Part shown: piece after piece, positions 36,703 to 45,696 of the stretch
Numbering within the stretch: the first letter of the stretch is position 1
How the letters are laid out: every line of letters starts with the position of its first letter
NCBI RefSeq assembly: GCF_000717055.1
Contig: NZ_JNXI01000029.1
Coordinates: 23,951-87,950, forward strand
Direction of reading: 5' to 3'
DNA length: 64,000 nucleotides
Source: Streptomyces iakyrus
GTDB lineage: Bacteria > Actinomycetota > Actinomycetes > Streptomycetales > Streptomycetaceae
The notes under the pieces: generated by a model
Told to the model about the DNA's origin: nothing
Databases searched by the model: none
Seen by the model: the letters and a program-made list of their open reading frames with translations, nothing else
Translations under genes and position numbers: made by a program

Positions 36703-37287
36703 TCAGCGCTTCCTGCTGTACGTGCGCACCAGCGCGCCGTTGCCGAACGTGCGCACCGACCCCAGGGTGAACTCGGAGATCGCGAATCCGGAGCCGAACA
36801 TCGGCATGCCCGCGCCGTACACGAGCGGGTAGGTCTTGATGACGAGCTCGTCGATCTGGTCGTACAGCTCGCCGGCCACCTTCGAGCCGCCGCACAGGTA
36901 GATGCCGAGGCCGCTCTCCTCCGCCTTCAGCTCGCGGACCTTGCCGGCCAGGTCGTCCGCGATGATCTCCACGTTCGGGTCGGGCGACTCCTGGAGCGTC
37001 CTGGACGCGACGTACTCGCGCAGGTGGGCGTAGGGGCTGGTGATGCCTTCCTTCAGGGCGATGTCGTAGCTGGCCCGCCCCTGGATGATCGTGTCGAACC
37101 GCTTGTTGGGCAGGTCGTCGACGCCGAGGGCCCGGCGGGCCTGGGTGGGCAGGGTCTCCGGGTACTCCGCCTTGAGGTAGGCGAGGAACTCCTCGTCGAC
37201 GAAACGGATCATCGCCGTCCCGTCGCCGCCCGGGTCACCGATGAAGCCGTCGAGGGAACAGGCGATGTAGTACGTGAGCTTTCGCAA
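36703..37287 (-). CDS. RibD C-terminal/dihydrofolate-reductase-fold protein
   Basis: 194 aa. It begins MRKLTYYIACSLDGFIGDPGG, typical of the DHFR/RibD-C family, and contains FDTIIQGRASYDIALKEG and LGIYLCGGSKVAGELYDQIDELVIKTYPLVYGAG, the conserved NADPH-binding end. Members reduce small heterocyclic substrates with NADPH; the physiological substrate is unknown. It is a single gene, upstream of the zinc-ribbon gene. Confidence 0.88.
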   Translation of the reverse strand: MRKLTYYIACSLDGFIGDPGGDGTAMIRFVDEEFLAYLKAEYPETLPTQARRALGVDDLPNKRFDTIIQGRASYDIALKEGITSPYAHLREYVASRTLQESPDPNVEIIADDLAGKVRELKAEESGLGIYLCGGSKVAGELYDQIDELVIKTYPLVYGAGMPMFGSGFAISEFTLGSVRTFGNGALVRTYSRKR

Positions 37288-37485
37288 GCCGGTCTCTTTC
37301 CGTAGTCCGTCACTGCAACAACGTCAGTTGTAGTACTTCCCTTGTAGTGGTTGCAAGGGCATTACGGCAGCGGACCGGAAGTGAGAGAGGGGACTCCGCA
37401 TGGTCGGCCGCGCCGGGGAGCGGGACGGCCGTGACCACAGATGCCCGGCGGCGCACGGCGGCGCCGCTCTCGCCGTAAGGGGCCT

Positions 37486-37600
37486 GGGCGTGCCGGTGAG
37501 GCCTGGCCGGGCTGGTGCGGCCCGGGCGAGCCGGTGAGGCTGGGCGCGCCGGTAGACCTTGGGCGAGCCGGTGGGGCCTAGGCGGGCCGGTGAGACCTGG
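37486..37600. repeat. Imperfect tandem repeats around the GNAT gene end
   Basis: About five copies of a 19-23 base unit of the form GGGCGNGCCGGTGRGGCCT follow one another, beginning at 37486 and running into the last 22 bases of the GNAT gene (stop at 37578). The copies differ at a few positions. They probably expanded by slippage. Confidence 0.7.
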
Positions 37601-38189
37601 GCTCTCGCCACATCGGCCACATCGACGGGCCGTCCGGCAGGTCGAGGGCCGGGCCGGCCGGCTCGAAACCCAGGCGCTCGTACAGGTGGCGACTGCGGGC
37701 GTTGCTGGCCTCCAGGTAGGCGGGCAGCCCTTCGCGGTCGCAGCGGTCGAGGACGGCCTCGATGAGCGCGGTACCGAGGCCCTCGTCCTGGCGGCCGGGG
37801 GCCACACCGATCATCCACAGGTACTCGTGGGCCCGCCCGGTGGGATGGACGGCGGCCATCAGCCGTCCGATGCTCTCCACACGCTCGTTGCCCGGGTCGA
37901 CGGCCTCCCGCACCTGGGCCGGCCCCTCGTCCTCCGCGTCGTCGTGGCCTTCGCCGGCGGGCATGGAGAGCCACAGCGCGCAGGCCGACCCGTCCTCGGT
38001 GACGTCTATGCGGCCGGCTGCGAGCACGATGTCGGTGAAGGCGGCCATGAGCCGGGGGTGCTTGGCGCGGCGGTCCTCCGCGTCGGGGAAGACCCAGCCG
38101 CTGACGGGGTCGTCCTGGAACGCCTCGTCCAGAAGCCGGACGATCAGCTCCCTGTCCCCTTCGCCTGCCGTCCGGATGGCCACACCCAT
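37578..38189 (-). CDS. GNAT-family N-acetyltransferase
   Basis: 203 aa from ATG 38189 (GAAGGGG upstream). It begins MGVAIRTAGEGDRELIVRLLDEAF, and the acetyl-CoA motif is YLWMIGVAPGRQDEGLGTALIEAVLDRCDREG, followed by YLEASNARSRHLYERLGFEPAG. The substrate is unknown. Its final codons lie in the tandem-repeat tract at 37486-37600, so the C-terminus may vary between strains. Confidence 0.88.
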   Translation of the reverse strand: MGVAIRTAGEGDRELIVRLLDEAFQDDPVSGWVFPDAEDRRAKHPRLMAAFTDIVLAAGRIDVTEDGSACALWLSMPAGEGHDDAEDEGPAQVREAVDPGNERVESIGRLMAAVHPTGRAHEYLWMIGVAPGRQDEGLGTALIEAVLDRCDREGLPAYLEASNARSRHLYERLGFEPAGPALDLPDGPSMWPMWREPRSHRPA

Positions 38190-38614
38190 TGCCGCGCCCC
38201 TTCGCTCGTCCCGACGGGCGTTGATCGTAGGGGGGTTGGCCCTCGCGGAGGGGTGTGGGCAGGATCTTGGCGGGATTCGGTCGAACGTTTGCCCAAACTC
38301 GACGGATGCGGGAAGGTGGCGGGCCCCGCACACCGTGGGGCAGTGCGGGACCCGCCGACCGGATGCCGACGGCCGTGCGGGGTCAGGAGCCGCACGGCCC
38401 CGGCGCTCCGGGGCTCTGGCCTTCGGTCACCCGAAGGGGCGTTGCCGGCACGGGCCGTCTTCTGCCGTTGCCGCCGGACCGCTCACTGGTGGAGCCATCC
38501 TCTGTGTGGCCCGTCAACCGCTGTGGCCCGTCAGCCGCTGTGGCTCGCCAAGCTGTTGCGGCCGGTCATCGCTGACGAGCCGTCACAGTTCGGGACGGTC
38601 ATCGTTACGGTCTG
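38190..38614. repeat. Intergenic region with 17-bp tandem repeats
   Basis: This 425-base gap has no credible gene. Three tandem 17-base units lie at 38505-38555: TGTGGCCCGTCAACCGC, the same with one change, and a more diverged third copy, with a possible degenerate fourth. They lie downstream of the polyprenyl synthase gene. The rest shows nothing recognisable. Confidence 0.6.
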
Positions 38615-39784
38615 TCAACTGCTGCGCCGGGTCACGAACTCGGCGAGGGCGAGCAGGCCGCCCGCCGCCTCCGGATCCGGCACCGCCCGGGCCAGCTGCT
38701 GCATCGCCCGTGCCATCCGGTCGGCCGCCTGGCCCTGTGCCCAGTCACGGCCGCCCGCGCGCTCCACGGTTCGGGCGAGGTCGTCGAGGTCCTCCTTCTC
38801 GCTGGTTCGCGCGTACAGTTCGGCGAGTTCGGCCGCCGCCGGTGTGCCGGAGGCGAAGGCCGCGACCACCGGCAGCGACTTCTTCCGGGCGGCCAGGTCG
38901 GCACCGGCGGGCTTGCCCGTGCGGCGCGGGTCACCCCATATGCCGATGACGTCGTCGATGAGCTGGAAGGCGAGCCCGGCCTCCCTGCCGAACGCGTCCA
39001 GCGCCGCCACCTCCTCCTCCGAGGCACCCGCGTACAGCCCGCCGATCGCGCACGCACCTCCGATCAGGGCACCCGTCTTCGCCTCCGCCATGGCGAGCAC
39101 CTCGTCGAGCGTGACCTCGCCGGGGGCACACCGCTCCATGGCCGTGTCCGCGTGCTGGCCCGCGCACAGCTCCACCACGCAGTCCGCGAGCCGGACGGCG
39201 GCGGCCGGGGACGCCGGGTGCGGGTCCTGGGCGAGCAGCCGCAGAGCCAGCGCCTGCAAGGTGTCCCCGGCGAGGATGGCGTCGGCGTCACCGAACACCG
39301 TCCATGCGGTGGGGCGGTGGCGGCGGGTGGTGTCCCGGTCCATCACGTCGTCGTGCAGCAGCGTGAAGTTGTGCACCAGCTCCACCGCGGCGGCCGCCCG
39401 AGCCGCCCCCGCCCGCGCCTCGGGCCCGCCGAGGGCCGCCGCCGCAGCGAGGACCAGCGCGGGGCGGATCGCCTTGCCCGAGCCCCCGTCCGCCGAGGTG
39501 CCGTCGACCTGTTCCCAGCCGAAGTGGTGGAGCGCGACCCGGCGCATCGGCCCGGGCAGCGAGCCGAGCGCGGTCCGCAGCACCGGGTCGACCTCCGCCC
39601 GGGCCCGCTCCAGCAGCATGACCGCCTCGTGCCCTTCGGCCGGTTCCGGCCCGCCGTCCCGCTGTGTCCCGATGCCCCCCTGCCTTTCCTTAGCCCCCGC
39701 CGAGGGCCGGGGTTCGGCGCCGCGCTGCCCACCGCGGGCGGGCAGCGTCGTCCCCCTCCTGGACCTCGTGAGGGACTCACCCAT
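38615..39784 (-). CDS. Polyprenyl diphosphate synthase, probable encapsulin cargo
   Basis: 389 aa. The first aspartate-rich motif is HDDVMDRD (residues 144-151) with RR following; the second is FQLIDDVIGIWGD. Both are intact, so a trans-isoprenyl diphosphate synthase activity is expected; product length cannot be read. About 55 extra N-terminal residues (Gly, Pro, Ser, charged) are predicted disordered, as in cargo proteins of family 2 encapsulins, where such extensions direct loading. The gene follows the encapsulin gene by 111 bases on the same strand. The start at 39784 has GAGG 12 bases upstream. Confidence 0.9.
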   Translation of the reverse strand: MGESLTRSRRGTTLPARGGQRGAEPRPSAGAKERQGGIGTQRDGGPEPAEGHEAVMLLERARAEVDPVLRTALGSLPGPMRRVALHHFGWEQVDGTSADGGSGKAIRPALVLAAAAALGGPEARAGAARAAAAVELVHNFTLLHDDVMDRDTTRRHRPTAWTVFGDADAILAGDTLQALALRLLAQDPHPASPAAAVRLADCVVELCAGQHADTAMERCAPGEVTLDEVLAMAEAKTGALIGGACAIGGLYAGASEEEVAALDAFGREAGLAFQLIDDVIGIWGDPRRTGKPAGADLAARKKSLPVVAAFASGTPAAAELAELYARTSEKEDLDDLARTVERAGGRDWAQGQAADRMARAMQQLARAVPDPEAAGGLLALAEFVTRRSS

Positions 39785-39895
39785 GGGACCGCCTCGGAGA
39801 ATGAGCGGACGGTGGCGCTTCCGCTGCCGCTGGGCTCGTACCCCGAGGATGTACCCGCCCGGACGGGCGGGGACACGGCCGGCGGGCCGGCAGCG

Positions 39896-41302
39896 TCACC
39901 GCCAGCGGCCGATCTCGACGTTCTCCAGGACGCCGAGCGCGTCCGGTACCAGGACCGCGGCCGAGTAGTAGGCCGTGACCAGGTATTTGATGATGGCTTG
40001 TTCGTTGATGCCCATGAAGCGGACCGACAGGCTCGGCTCGATCTCGTCGGGGATTCCGGAGGCACGCAGACCGATGACGCCCTGGTCGGCCTCGCCGGTA
40101 CGCAGGGCGATGATGGACGTCGTACGGGCGTCCGAGACCGGGATCTTGTTGCACGGGAAGATCGGCACACCGCGCCAGGTCGGGATGCGGTTGCCAGCCA
40201 TGTCGATGGTCTCGGGGACCAGCCCGCGCTTGTTCAGTTCGCGGCCGAACGCGGCGATGGCGCGCGGGTGGGCTAGGAGCATCTTGGTGCCGCGGCGCCT
40301 GCTGAGCAACTCGTCCAGGTCGTCCGGCCCGGGCACGCCGTCGTGCGGCTGGATCCGTTGGTCGTACTCGCAGTTGTGCAGGAGACCGAAGTCCCGGTTG
40401 TTGACGAGCTCGTGCTCCTGGCGCTCCTTCAGCGCCTCGACCGTCAGCCGGATCTGCTGCTCGGTCTGGTTCATGGGCTGGTTGTAGAGGTCGGCCACGC
40501 GCGTGTGGATGCGCAGCACGGTCTGGGCGACGCTCAGTTCGTACTCACGGGGCCGGGCCTCGTAGTCGACGAAGGTGTGCGGGATGTCCGGCTCGCCGGA
40601 GTGGCCCGAGGAGAGGTCGATCTCCTTCTCACCGTACTTGTTGGAGCGCTGCGAGGGGATGGAGCGGCGCTGCTGGAGGTGTTCGCGCAGGGTGTCCGAG
40701 CGCTCCGCGATCTGCTCGAACTCCTGGCGGGGCAGCACGAGCACGGTGCACGCGGTGAGGGCGCGGGCGGTGTACTCCCAGATCGCGTCCTCGTTGAGCA
40801 GCGCGTCGTCACCGAAGTAGGCGCCGTCGGCGAGGACGCCGAGGGACTCGTCTTCCCCGTACGGTCCCGTACCGACCTTCTCCACCCTGCCGTGCGCCAG
40901 GAGGTACACCTCGTCGGACGGGCTGCCGAACGAGGCGATGACGTCGCCCGCCGGGATCTCCCGCTGCTCGCAGCGACGGGCGATCTCGAAGAGCACCTCC
41001 TCGTCCTCGTAGGACCGCAGCGCCGGCAGCTCGCCCAGTTCGGCGGGGATGATCTCGACGCGGTCGCCGGTCTTCACGAACGTCAGCCGGCCGTCGCCCA
41101 CGGCGAACGTCAGCCGCCGGTTCACCCGGTACGTACCACCCTGGATGTCGACCCACGGCAGCATCCGCAGCAGCCAGCGGGAGCTGATCTCCTGCATCTG
41201 CGGCACGGACTTGGTCGTGGTGGCCAGGTTCCGCGCGGCCGCCGTGCCGAGACTCTGCTGCGGCTTGGTCTGCTCCGTGCGGACCTCTTCGCCTACCGAC
41301 AT
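39896..41302 (-). CDS. eshB: Family 2B encapsulin shell protein with cNMP-binding insertion (EshB/EshA type)
   Basis: 468 aa from ATG 41302 (GGGAGG upstream); a longer frame to 41377 lacks conserved sequence. The N-arm and HK97-like parts flank a cyclic-nucleotide-binding-like domain at about residues 100-215 ([52 protein letters not shown]). The C-terminal HK97-like part includes [31 protein letters not shown] and RMGAN-like [24 protein letters not shown]. In the phosphate-binding cassette the canonical Arg is not in its usual place, so cAMP binding is doubtful. S. griseus EshA, a relative, affects development and ppGpp. The downstream synthase is its likely cargo. Confidence 0.93.
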   Translation of the reverse strand: MSVGEEVRTEQTKPQQSLGTAAARNLATTTKSVPQMQEISSRWLLRMLPWVDIQGGTYRVNRRLTFAVGDGRLTFVKTGDRVEIIPAELGELPALRSYEDEEVLFEIARRCEQREIPAGDVIASFGSPSDEVYLLAHGRVEKVGTGPYGEDESLGVLADGAYFGDDALLNEDAIWEYTARALTACTVLVLPRQEFEQIAERSDTLREHLQQRRSIPSQRSNKYGEKEIDLSSGHSGEPDIPHTFVDYEARPREYELSVAQTVLRIHTRVADLYNQPMNQTEQQIRLTVEALKERQEHELVNNRDFGLLHNCEYDQRIQPHDGVPGPDDLDELLSRRRGTKMLLAHPRAIAAFGRELNKRGLVPETIDMAGNRIPTWRGVPIFPCNKIPVSDARTTSIIALRTGEADQGVIGLRASGIPDEIEPSLSVRFMGINEQAIIKYLVTAYYSAAVLVPDALGVLENVEIGRWR

Positions 41303-41581
41303 AGAGAACTGCCCTCCCGGTTGTGGCCGACGCCCATACGCCCCGGGCATCGATGTGCACGAGCAAGCCTTCCTCACTCAACGTCGCGGTGCTATTACAC
41401 GAAAGAGCGGGAATGGATCTTTGCGCCGCTGGGCAGGGGGCCCGGTTCCGCCGTTCGCGGCCGGGTCCGGAACGGTTGGCGACAACCCGTGGGAGTTTGT
41501 CGGTTGTGCCTCTGGGGCGCGCCCCGGGCCGCTCCTAGCGTGATGAGCCGTTCCTCTCCGTACTCCAGAAACGGGACCTCC

Positions 41582-42058
41582 ATGCAGTACATCGCGCCGA
41601 TCGGCGTCGGCATCCTCTACGCCCTGGCGATGTCCCTGGTCCGCGAACCGCACCGGCGGCGGCTGAACGCGCTCATGGTGGGCGGTGCCGGTGCTGCGTA
41701 CCTCAGCGGCGGCGGCCTGGGCGGCTGGGAGTTCGCGTTCACCGCGCTGCTCACCTACGTCGCCTTCCGCGGGCTGGAGTCGTGGACGTGGATCGGCGTC
41801 GGCTGGCTGCTCCACACGGCGTGGGACATCGTCCACCACCTCAAGGGCAACCCGATCATCCCGTTCTTCCACACCTCCTCCCTGGGCTGTGCGATCTGCG
41901 ACCCCGTGATCGCGATGTGGTGCCTGCGAGGCGGCCCGTCGCTGATCGAGCTGGTCCGCGACCGGGGCCGGGGCGGGAAGAAGCGGCTCGACCCGGCAGT
42001 GGCCGTGGATGGCCAGGGCGGCGCCGGCGCCCAAGTCGGGTCGCCGACACGGGGGTGA
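41582..42058 (+). CDS. Small membrane protein (DUF6010-like)
   Basis: 158 aa. It begins MQYIAPIGVGILYALAMSLVREPHRRR, with four hydrophobic segments and a conserved-looking SLGCAICDPVIAMWCLRGG near residue 105. The last 45 residues are basic and Gly-rich. The layout matches what I recall of DUF6010 proteins. It diverges from the encapsulin operon, with a 279-base gap in which I see no clear operator. Function unknown. Confidence 0.75.
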   Translation: MQYIAPIGVGILYALAMSLVREPHRRRLNALMVGGAGAAYLSGGGLGGWEFAFTALLTYVAFRGLESWTWIGVGWLLHTAWDIVHHLKGNPIIPFFHTSSLGCAICDPVIAMWCLRGGPSLIELVRDRGRGGKKRLDPAVAVDGQGGAGAQVGSPTRG

Positions 42059-42151
42059 CAGGGCGGGGCGATGCCGACAGGGAGCTCCGGGCAGGTCCGA
42101 CCGGCACCCACCGGCGGCTCCTCTCGTTCGCCTCCGGGTCACAATGACCGG

Positions 42152-43060
42152 GTGACCAGCCCCGACGCCACCGACCCGGCCGCGCTGCGCCCCCGGCTGC
42201 CCTCGCCCGTGCAGGAAGTCGTCGACGGCCGGTTCGAGCGGCGGGGCGTGCGGCTGCTGCTCAAGCGGGACGATCTGATCCACCCGGAGCTGATCGGCAA
42301 CAAGTGGCGCAAGCTGGCGCCGAACCTCGCGGCGGCGGTCGGCCGTACGGTCGTCACGTTCGGCGGCGCCTGGTCCAACCATCTGCGCGCCACGGCCGCG
42401 GCCGGCCGGCTGCTCGGCATCCCCACGGTCGGTGTCGTACGCGGCGACGAGCTGGCCGACCGGCCCCTCAACCCCTCGCTGGCCCGCTGCGCCGCCGACG
42501 GAATGCGGCTCCACTTCGTCGACCGGGCGACGTACCGCCGCAAGACCGAGCCCCGGACACTGGCCGGGATCCTCCGTGCGGCGGACGCCGAGGAGGCCTG
42601 GCTGGTCCCCGAGGGCGGCAGCAACGCCGAGGCCGTGCGCGGCTGCCTCGCGCTCGGCGATGAGCTGCGCGACCTGGCGGATGTCGTGGCCGTGGCCTGC
42701 GGCACCGGCGGCACACTCGCGGGGCTGGCCGCCGGTCTCGCACCCGGGCAGCGCGCCCTGGGCATACCGGTCCTCCGGGGCGGCTTCCTGACCGCCGACG
42801 TCCGGGCCTCGCAGCAGCAGGCCTTCGGCGGCCCCCGCGGCACCTGGAGCCTCGACGACCGCTTCCACTGGGGCGGCTACGCGCGCGTGCCCGACGAGCT
42901 GGACGGCTTCGCCGCGGACTTCGAACACCGCCACGACCTGCCCATCGAACGCCTGTACGTGGCAAAGCTGCTGCACGCACTCGTCACCCTGGCGAACGAG
43001 GGCGCCTTCCCACGCGGGACGACGATCGCGGCCGTGATCACCGGCCGGCCGTTCCCCTGA
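42152..43060 (+). CDS. PLP-dependent D-cysteine desulfhydrase/ACC-deaminase family protein
   Basis: 302 aa from GTG 42152. The PLP-binding Lys is in IGNKWRKLAPNL, then FGGAWSNHLRATAAAGRLLG, EGGSNAEAVRGC and CGTGGTLAGLAAGL, all family motifs. The enzyme would cleave D-cysteine or ACC to ammonia and pyruvate or 2-oxobutyrate. The ribosome-binding site is weak, so the start is less certain than the rest; in-frame positions upstream do not add conserved sequence. Confidence 0.88.
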   Translation: MTSPDATDPAALRPRLPSPVQEVVDGRFERRGVRLLLKRDDLIHPELIGNKWRKLAPNLAAAVGRTVVTFGGAWSNHLRATAAAGRLLGIPTVGVVRGDELADRPLNPSLARCAADGMRLHFVDRATYRRKTEPRTLAGILRAADAEEAWLVPEGGSNAEAVRGCLALGDELRDLADVVAVACGTGGTLAGLAAGLAPGQRALGIPVLRGGFLTADVRASQQQAFGGPRGTWSLDDRFHWGGYARVPDELDGFAADFEHRHDLPIERLYVAKLLHALVTLANEGAFPRGTTIAAVITGRPFP

Positions 43061-43100
43061 CGCCGGCAGCGCCCGGGTCCCTTGCCTCCGGCAAGCTCCC

Positions 43101-44699
43101 CTACGCCGCCTCCCGGAACGCCGCGGCCTCCTCCAGGTCCAGTCTGCGCAGCAGCGTCCGCAGCATCTCGTCGTCGATGTAGCGGGCGTCCCGGAGCTTG
43201 ACGAACACCTCGCGCTCGGCGCTGATCATCTCGCGCGCCAGCCGCCGGTACGTGTCGTCGACGGACTCCCCGGTGATCGGGTTGGCCTGCCCGAGCCGTT
43301 CCCAGGGGGCGTTGCGGCGGCGCTCCAGGACGGTGCGCAGCCGGTCGGCGAGCGGAGCGGGCAGGGCGTTGCGCTCGTCGGCCAGGAGCTCCTCCAGGCG
43401 CCGTTCTGCGGCCCGGGAGGCCTGTGCCTGGGCGTTGGCCTCGATGAGCGTCTCGGTCTGGGCGTCCCGTCCGGGGAACTTCAGCAGCCGGATGAGCGGG
43501 GGCAGGGTCAGGCCCTGCACGACGAGGGTCCCGATGACGGTCGTGAAGGTCAGGAAGAGGATGAGGTTGCGCTGCGGGAAGGGCTCCTCCCCGCCGTGCA
43601 CGGTGAGCGGGATCGAGAAGGCGATGGCCAGCGAGACCACGCCCCGCATCCCCGCCCACGCGATGACGAACGGCCCCTTCCAGGTCGGGTCCTCCTCCCG
43701 TTCCCGCACCCGGGCCGACAGCAGCCGCGGCAGGAACGTGGCGGGGTACACCCAGACAAAACGGCTCACGACGACGACCAGGAAGACCGCGACCGCGTAC
43801 CAGGCGGCGTCGACACCCTCGTACTCCCCGAGGGCCCTGAGGACCACCGGCAGCTGGAGTCCGATCAGCGCGAACACCGCCGACTCCAGGACGAAGGCGA
43901 CCATCTTCCAGACCGCCTCCTCCTGTAGACGCGTGGCGAAGTCGACCTCCCACGCGCGGTGCCCCAGGAAGAGTGCGACGACCACGACCGCGAGGACACC
44001 GGAGGCGTGCACCTGCTCGGCGACGGCGTACGCGACGAACGGAATCAGCAGGGAGAGCGTGTTCTGCAGCAGCGGCTCCTTCAGGTGCGTGCGCAGCCAG
44101 TGGATCGGCGCCATCAGCAGCAGGCCCACCACGACCCCGCCGATGGCCGCGAGCAGGAACTCGCCGATGCCCCCGGCCCAGGTCGCTCCCTCGCCGACGG
44201 CGGCGGCCAGGGCCACCCGGTAGGCGGTGATCGCGGTCGCGTCGTTCAGCAGGGACTCGCCCTGGAGGATCGTCGTGATCCGTGACGGCAGCCCCACCCG
44301 GCGGGCCACCGCCGTCGCCGCGACCGCGTCCGGCGGCGCCACCACCGCGCCGAAGACCAGGGCCGCGGTCAGCGGCATGTCCGGCACGATCACGTAGAGG
44401 GCCCAGCCGACCACGAAGGTCGCGAACAGCACGTACCCGACGGACAGCATGGCGACCGGCCGCAGCTGCGCCCGCAGGTCCAGGTAGGAACTCTCGGTGG
44501 CGGCCGTGTGCAGCAGCGGGGGCAGGATGAGCGGCAGCACGACGTGCGGGTCGAGCGTGTAGTCGGGCACCCCGGGCGCATAGCTCACCGCCAGCCCCAC
44601 GGCCACCAGCAGCAGCGGTGCCGGCACCGGGGTCCGCCGCGCCGCCGCGGCGATCGCGGCACTGCCCGCCACGAGCAGCAGCAGTGGCATCACGTCCAT
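43101..44699 (-). CDS. CPA1-family Na+/H+ antiporter
   Basis: 532 aa. The membrane part (residues about 1-415) has the transport core LVFGAVVAPPDAVAATAVARRVG and ILQGESLLNDATAITAYRVAL, with the conserved Asp residues, and GMRGVVSLAIAFSIPL. A soluble, helical C-terminal domain of about 120 residues (AQASRAAERRLEELLADERNALP) may be regulatory. It exports Na+ for H+ to regulate pH. The gene is single, with a divergent UBP zinc-finger gene. Confidence 0.94.
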   Translation of the reverse strand: MDVMPLLLLVAGSAAIAAAARRTPVPAPLLLVAVGLAVSYAPGVPDYTLDPHVVLPLILPPLLHTAATESSYLDLRAQLRPVAMLSVGYVLFATFVVGWALYVIVPDMPLTAALVFGAVVAPPDAVAATAVARRVGLPSRITTILQGESLLNDATAITAYRVALAAAVGEGATWAGGIGEFLLAAIGGVVVGLLLMAPIHWLRTHLKEPLLQNTLSLLIPFVAYAVAEQVHASGVLAVVVVALFLGHRAWEVDFATRLQEEAVWKMVAFVLESAVFALIGLQLPVVLRALGEYEGVDAAWYAVAVFLVVVVSRFVWVYPATFLPRLLSARVREREEDPTWKGPFVIAWAGMRGVVSLAIAFSIPLTVHGGEEPFPQRNLILFLTFTTVIGTLVVQGLTLPPLIRLLKFPGRDAQTETLIEANAQAQASRAAERRLEELLADERNALPAPLADRLRTVLERRRNAPWERLGQANPITGESVDDTYRRLAREMISAEREVFVKLRDARYIDDEMLRTLLRRLDLEEAAAFREAA

Positions 44700-44761
44700 C
44701 GTTCTCGCCCGCCCTCATTTTTCGACGCGGTCTTCCGCCCGACCGTCGTAACCTGGCAATC

Positions 44762-45022
44762 ATGAAACAGTGCACGCACGCCGACGCGCTGCCGCACCCC
44801 GAACCCGGCCCGCTCAGCGAGACGTGTCCGGAGTGCTTGGCGGAGGGCATGGATCCGGTGCAACTACGGCTGTGCCTCAGCTGCGGTCACGTCGGCTGCT
44901 GCGACTCCTCGCCCGGACGGCACGCGGCGGAGCATCATAAGGAGTCCGGTCACCCCGTGATGCGGACCCACGAGCCCGGAGAGACCTGGCGTTGGTGCTT
45001 CGTCGACCATGTCCTGGTGTGA
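44762..45022 (+). CDS. UBP-type zinc-finger protein
   Basis: 86 aa. Cys and His spacing matches the UBP (ZnF) domain: MKQCTHAD, ETCPECLAEGMDPVQLRLCLSCGHVGCCDSSPGRHAAEHHKESGHPVMR. Three zinc-binding clusters are possible. These small proteins are common next to Na+/H+ antiporter genes in actinobacteria; the role is unknown. It starts 62 bases from the antiporter start, divergently. Confidence 0.85.
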   Translation: MKQCTHADALPHPEPGPLSETCPECLAEGMDPVQLRLCLSCGHVGCCDSSPGRHAAEHHKESGHPVMRTHEPGETWRWCFVDHVLV

Positions 45023-45282
45023 CGCGACAGGACCCCGGCGCCGGACGGTTCGACCGTCTGACGTCTGGGTACGTCAACCCGGCGCGCGCTCTTCCCATTT
45101 GGGCCCGCCCAACCCCTAGACACGGAGCGTATCCACAGGTTTACTGTGAGTGACGACAAGGGGTTGGGGTCCCGGGGACAGGACCGTCAAGAGCGCGATA
45201 GCGTCACCGCTGAACCACGTATCGCGTTACCCCGGGGGGCGACCCTCGGCCCTGAAACGCTTGTACCACCATGGAGGTGAGG

Positions 45283-45696
45283 GTGTCCCAGATCGCAGGC
45301 GAGCCCGCGACCCAGGACTTCGTGGAAGTCCGGCTGCCGGCCGCGGGTGCCTACCTGTCGGTGCTGCGTACGGCCACGGCCGGTCTCGCGGCCCGTTTGG
45401 ACTTCACCCTCGACGAGATCGAGGACTTGCGCATCGCGGTGGACGAGGCCTGCGCGATCCTGCTTCAGCAGGCCGTGCCCGGCTCGGTGCTCAGCTGTGT
45501 CTTCCGCCTCGTCGACGACTCACTCGAGGTCACCGTCTCGGCGCCCACCACGGACGGCCATGCCCCGTCGCGGGACACCTTCGCCTGGACGGTCCTGTCC
45601 GCTCTCGCGGGCAAGGTCTCCTCTGCCGTGGACAAGGACAAAACCGTTTCGATCAGCCTCTACAAACAGCGCGGCGCGGGACCCGGGCCGGCGTGA
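45283..45696 (+). CDS. ushX: Anti-sigma factor kinase of SigH (UshX/PrsH)
   Basis: 137 aa from GTG 45283; GGAGG lies 5 bases upstream, while the ATG at 45271 lacks a site. It is a GHKL-type anti-sigma: VEVRLPAAGAYLSVLRTATAG, LDEIEDLRIAVDEACAILLQQA (N-box-like), then LSALAGKVSSAVDKDKTVSISLYKQ. It binds and silences SigH. The stop overlaps the sigH start as GTGA, so the two are made in fixed proportion. In S. coelicolor this gene has multiple promoters, and sigH is a known BldD target. Confidence 0.9.
   Translation: MSQIAGEPATQDFVEVRLPAAGAYLSVLRTATAGLAARLDFTLDEIEDLRIAVDEACAILLQQAVPGSVLSCVFRLVDDSLEVTVSAPTTDGHAPSRDTFAWTVLSALAGKVSSAVDKDKTVSISLYKQRGAGPGPA

Noticed and set aside
37486..37600. Candidate CRISPR array (repetitive GC-rich units)
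   Set aside because: Units are imperfect and contiguous without spacers; no cas genes are nearby.
38255..38575. 106-residue open frame in the gap before the polyprenyl synthase gene
   Set aside because: Composition is Arg/Pro/Gly-rich without a ribosome-binding site, and it covers the tandem-repeat tract.
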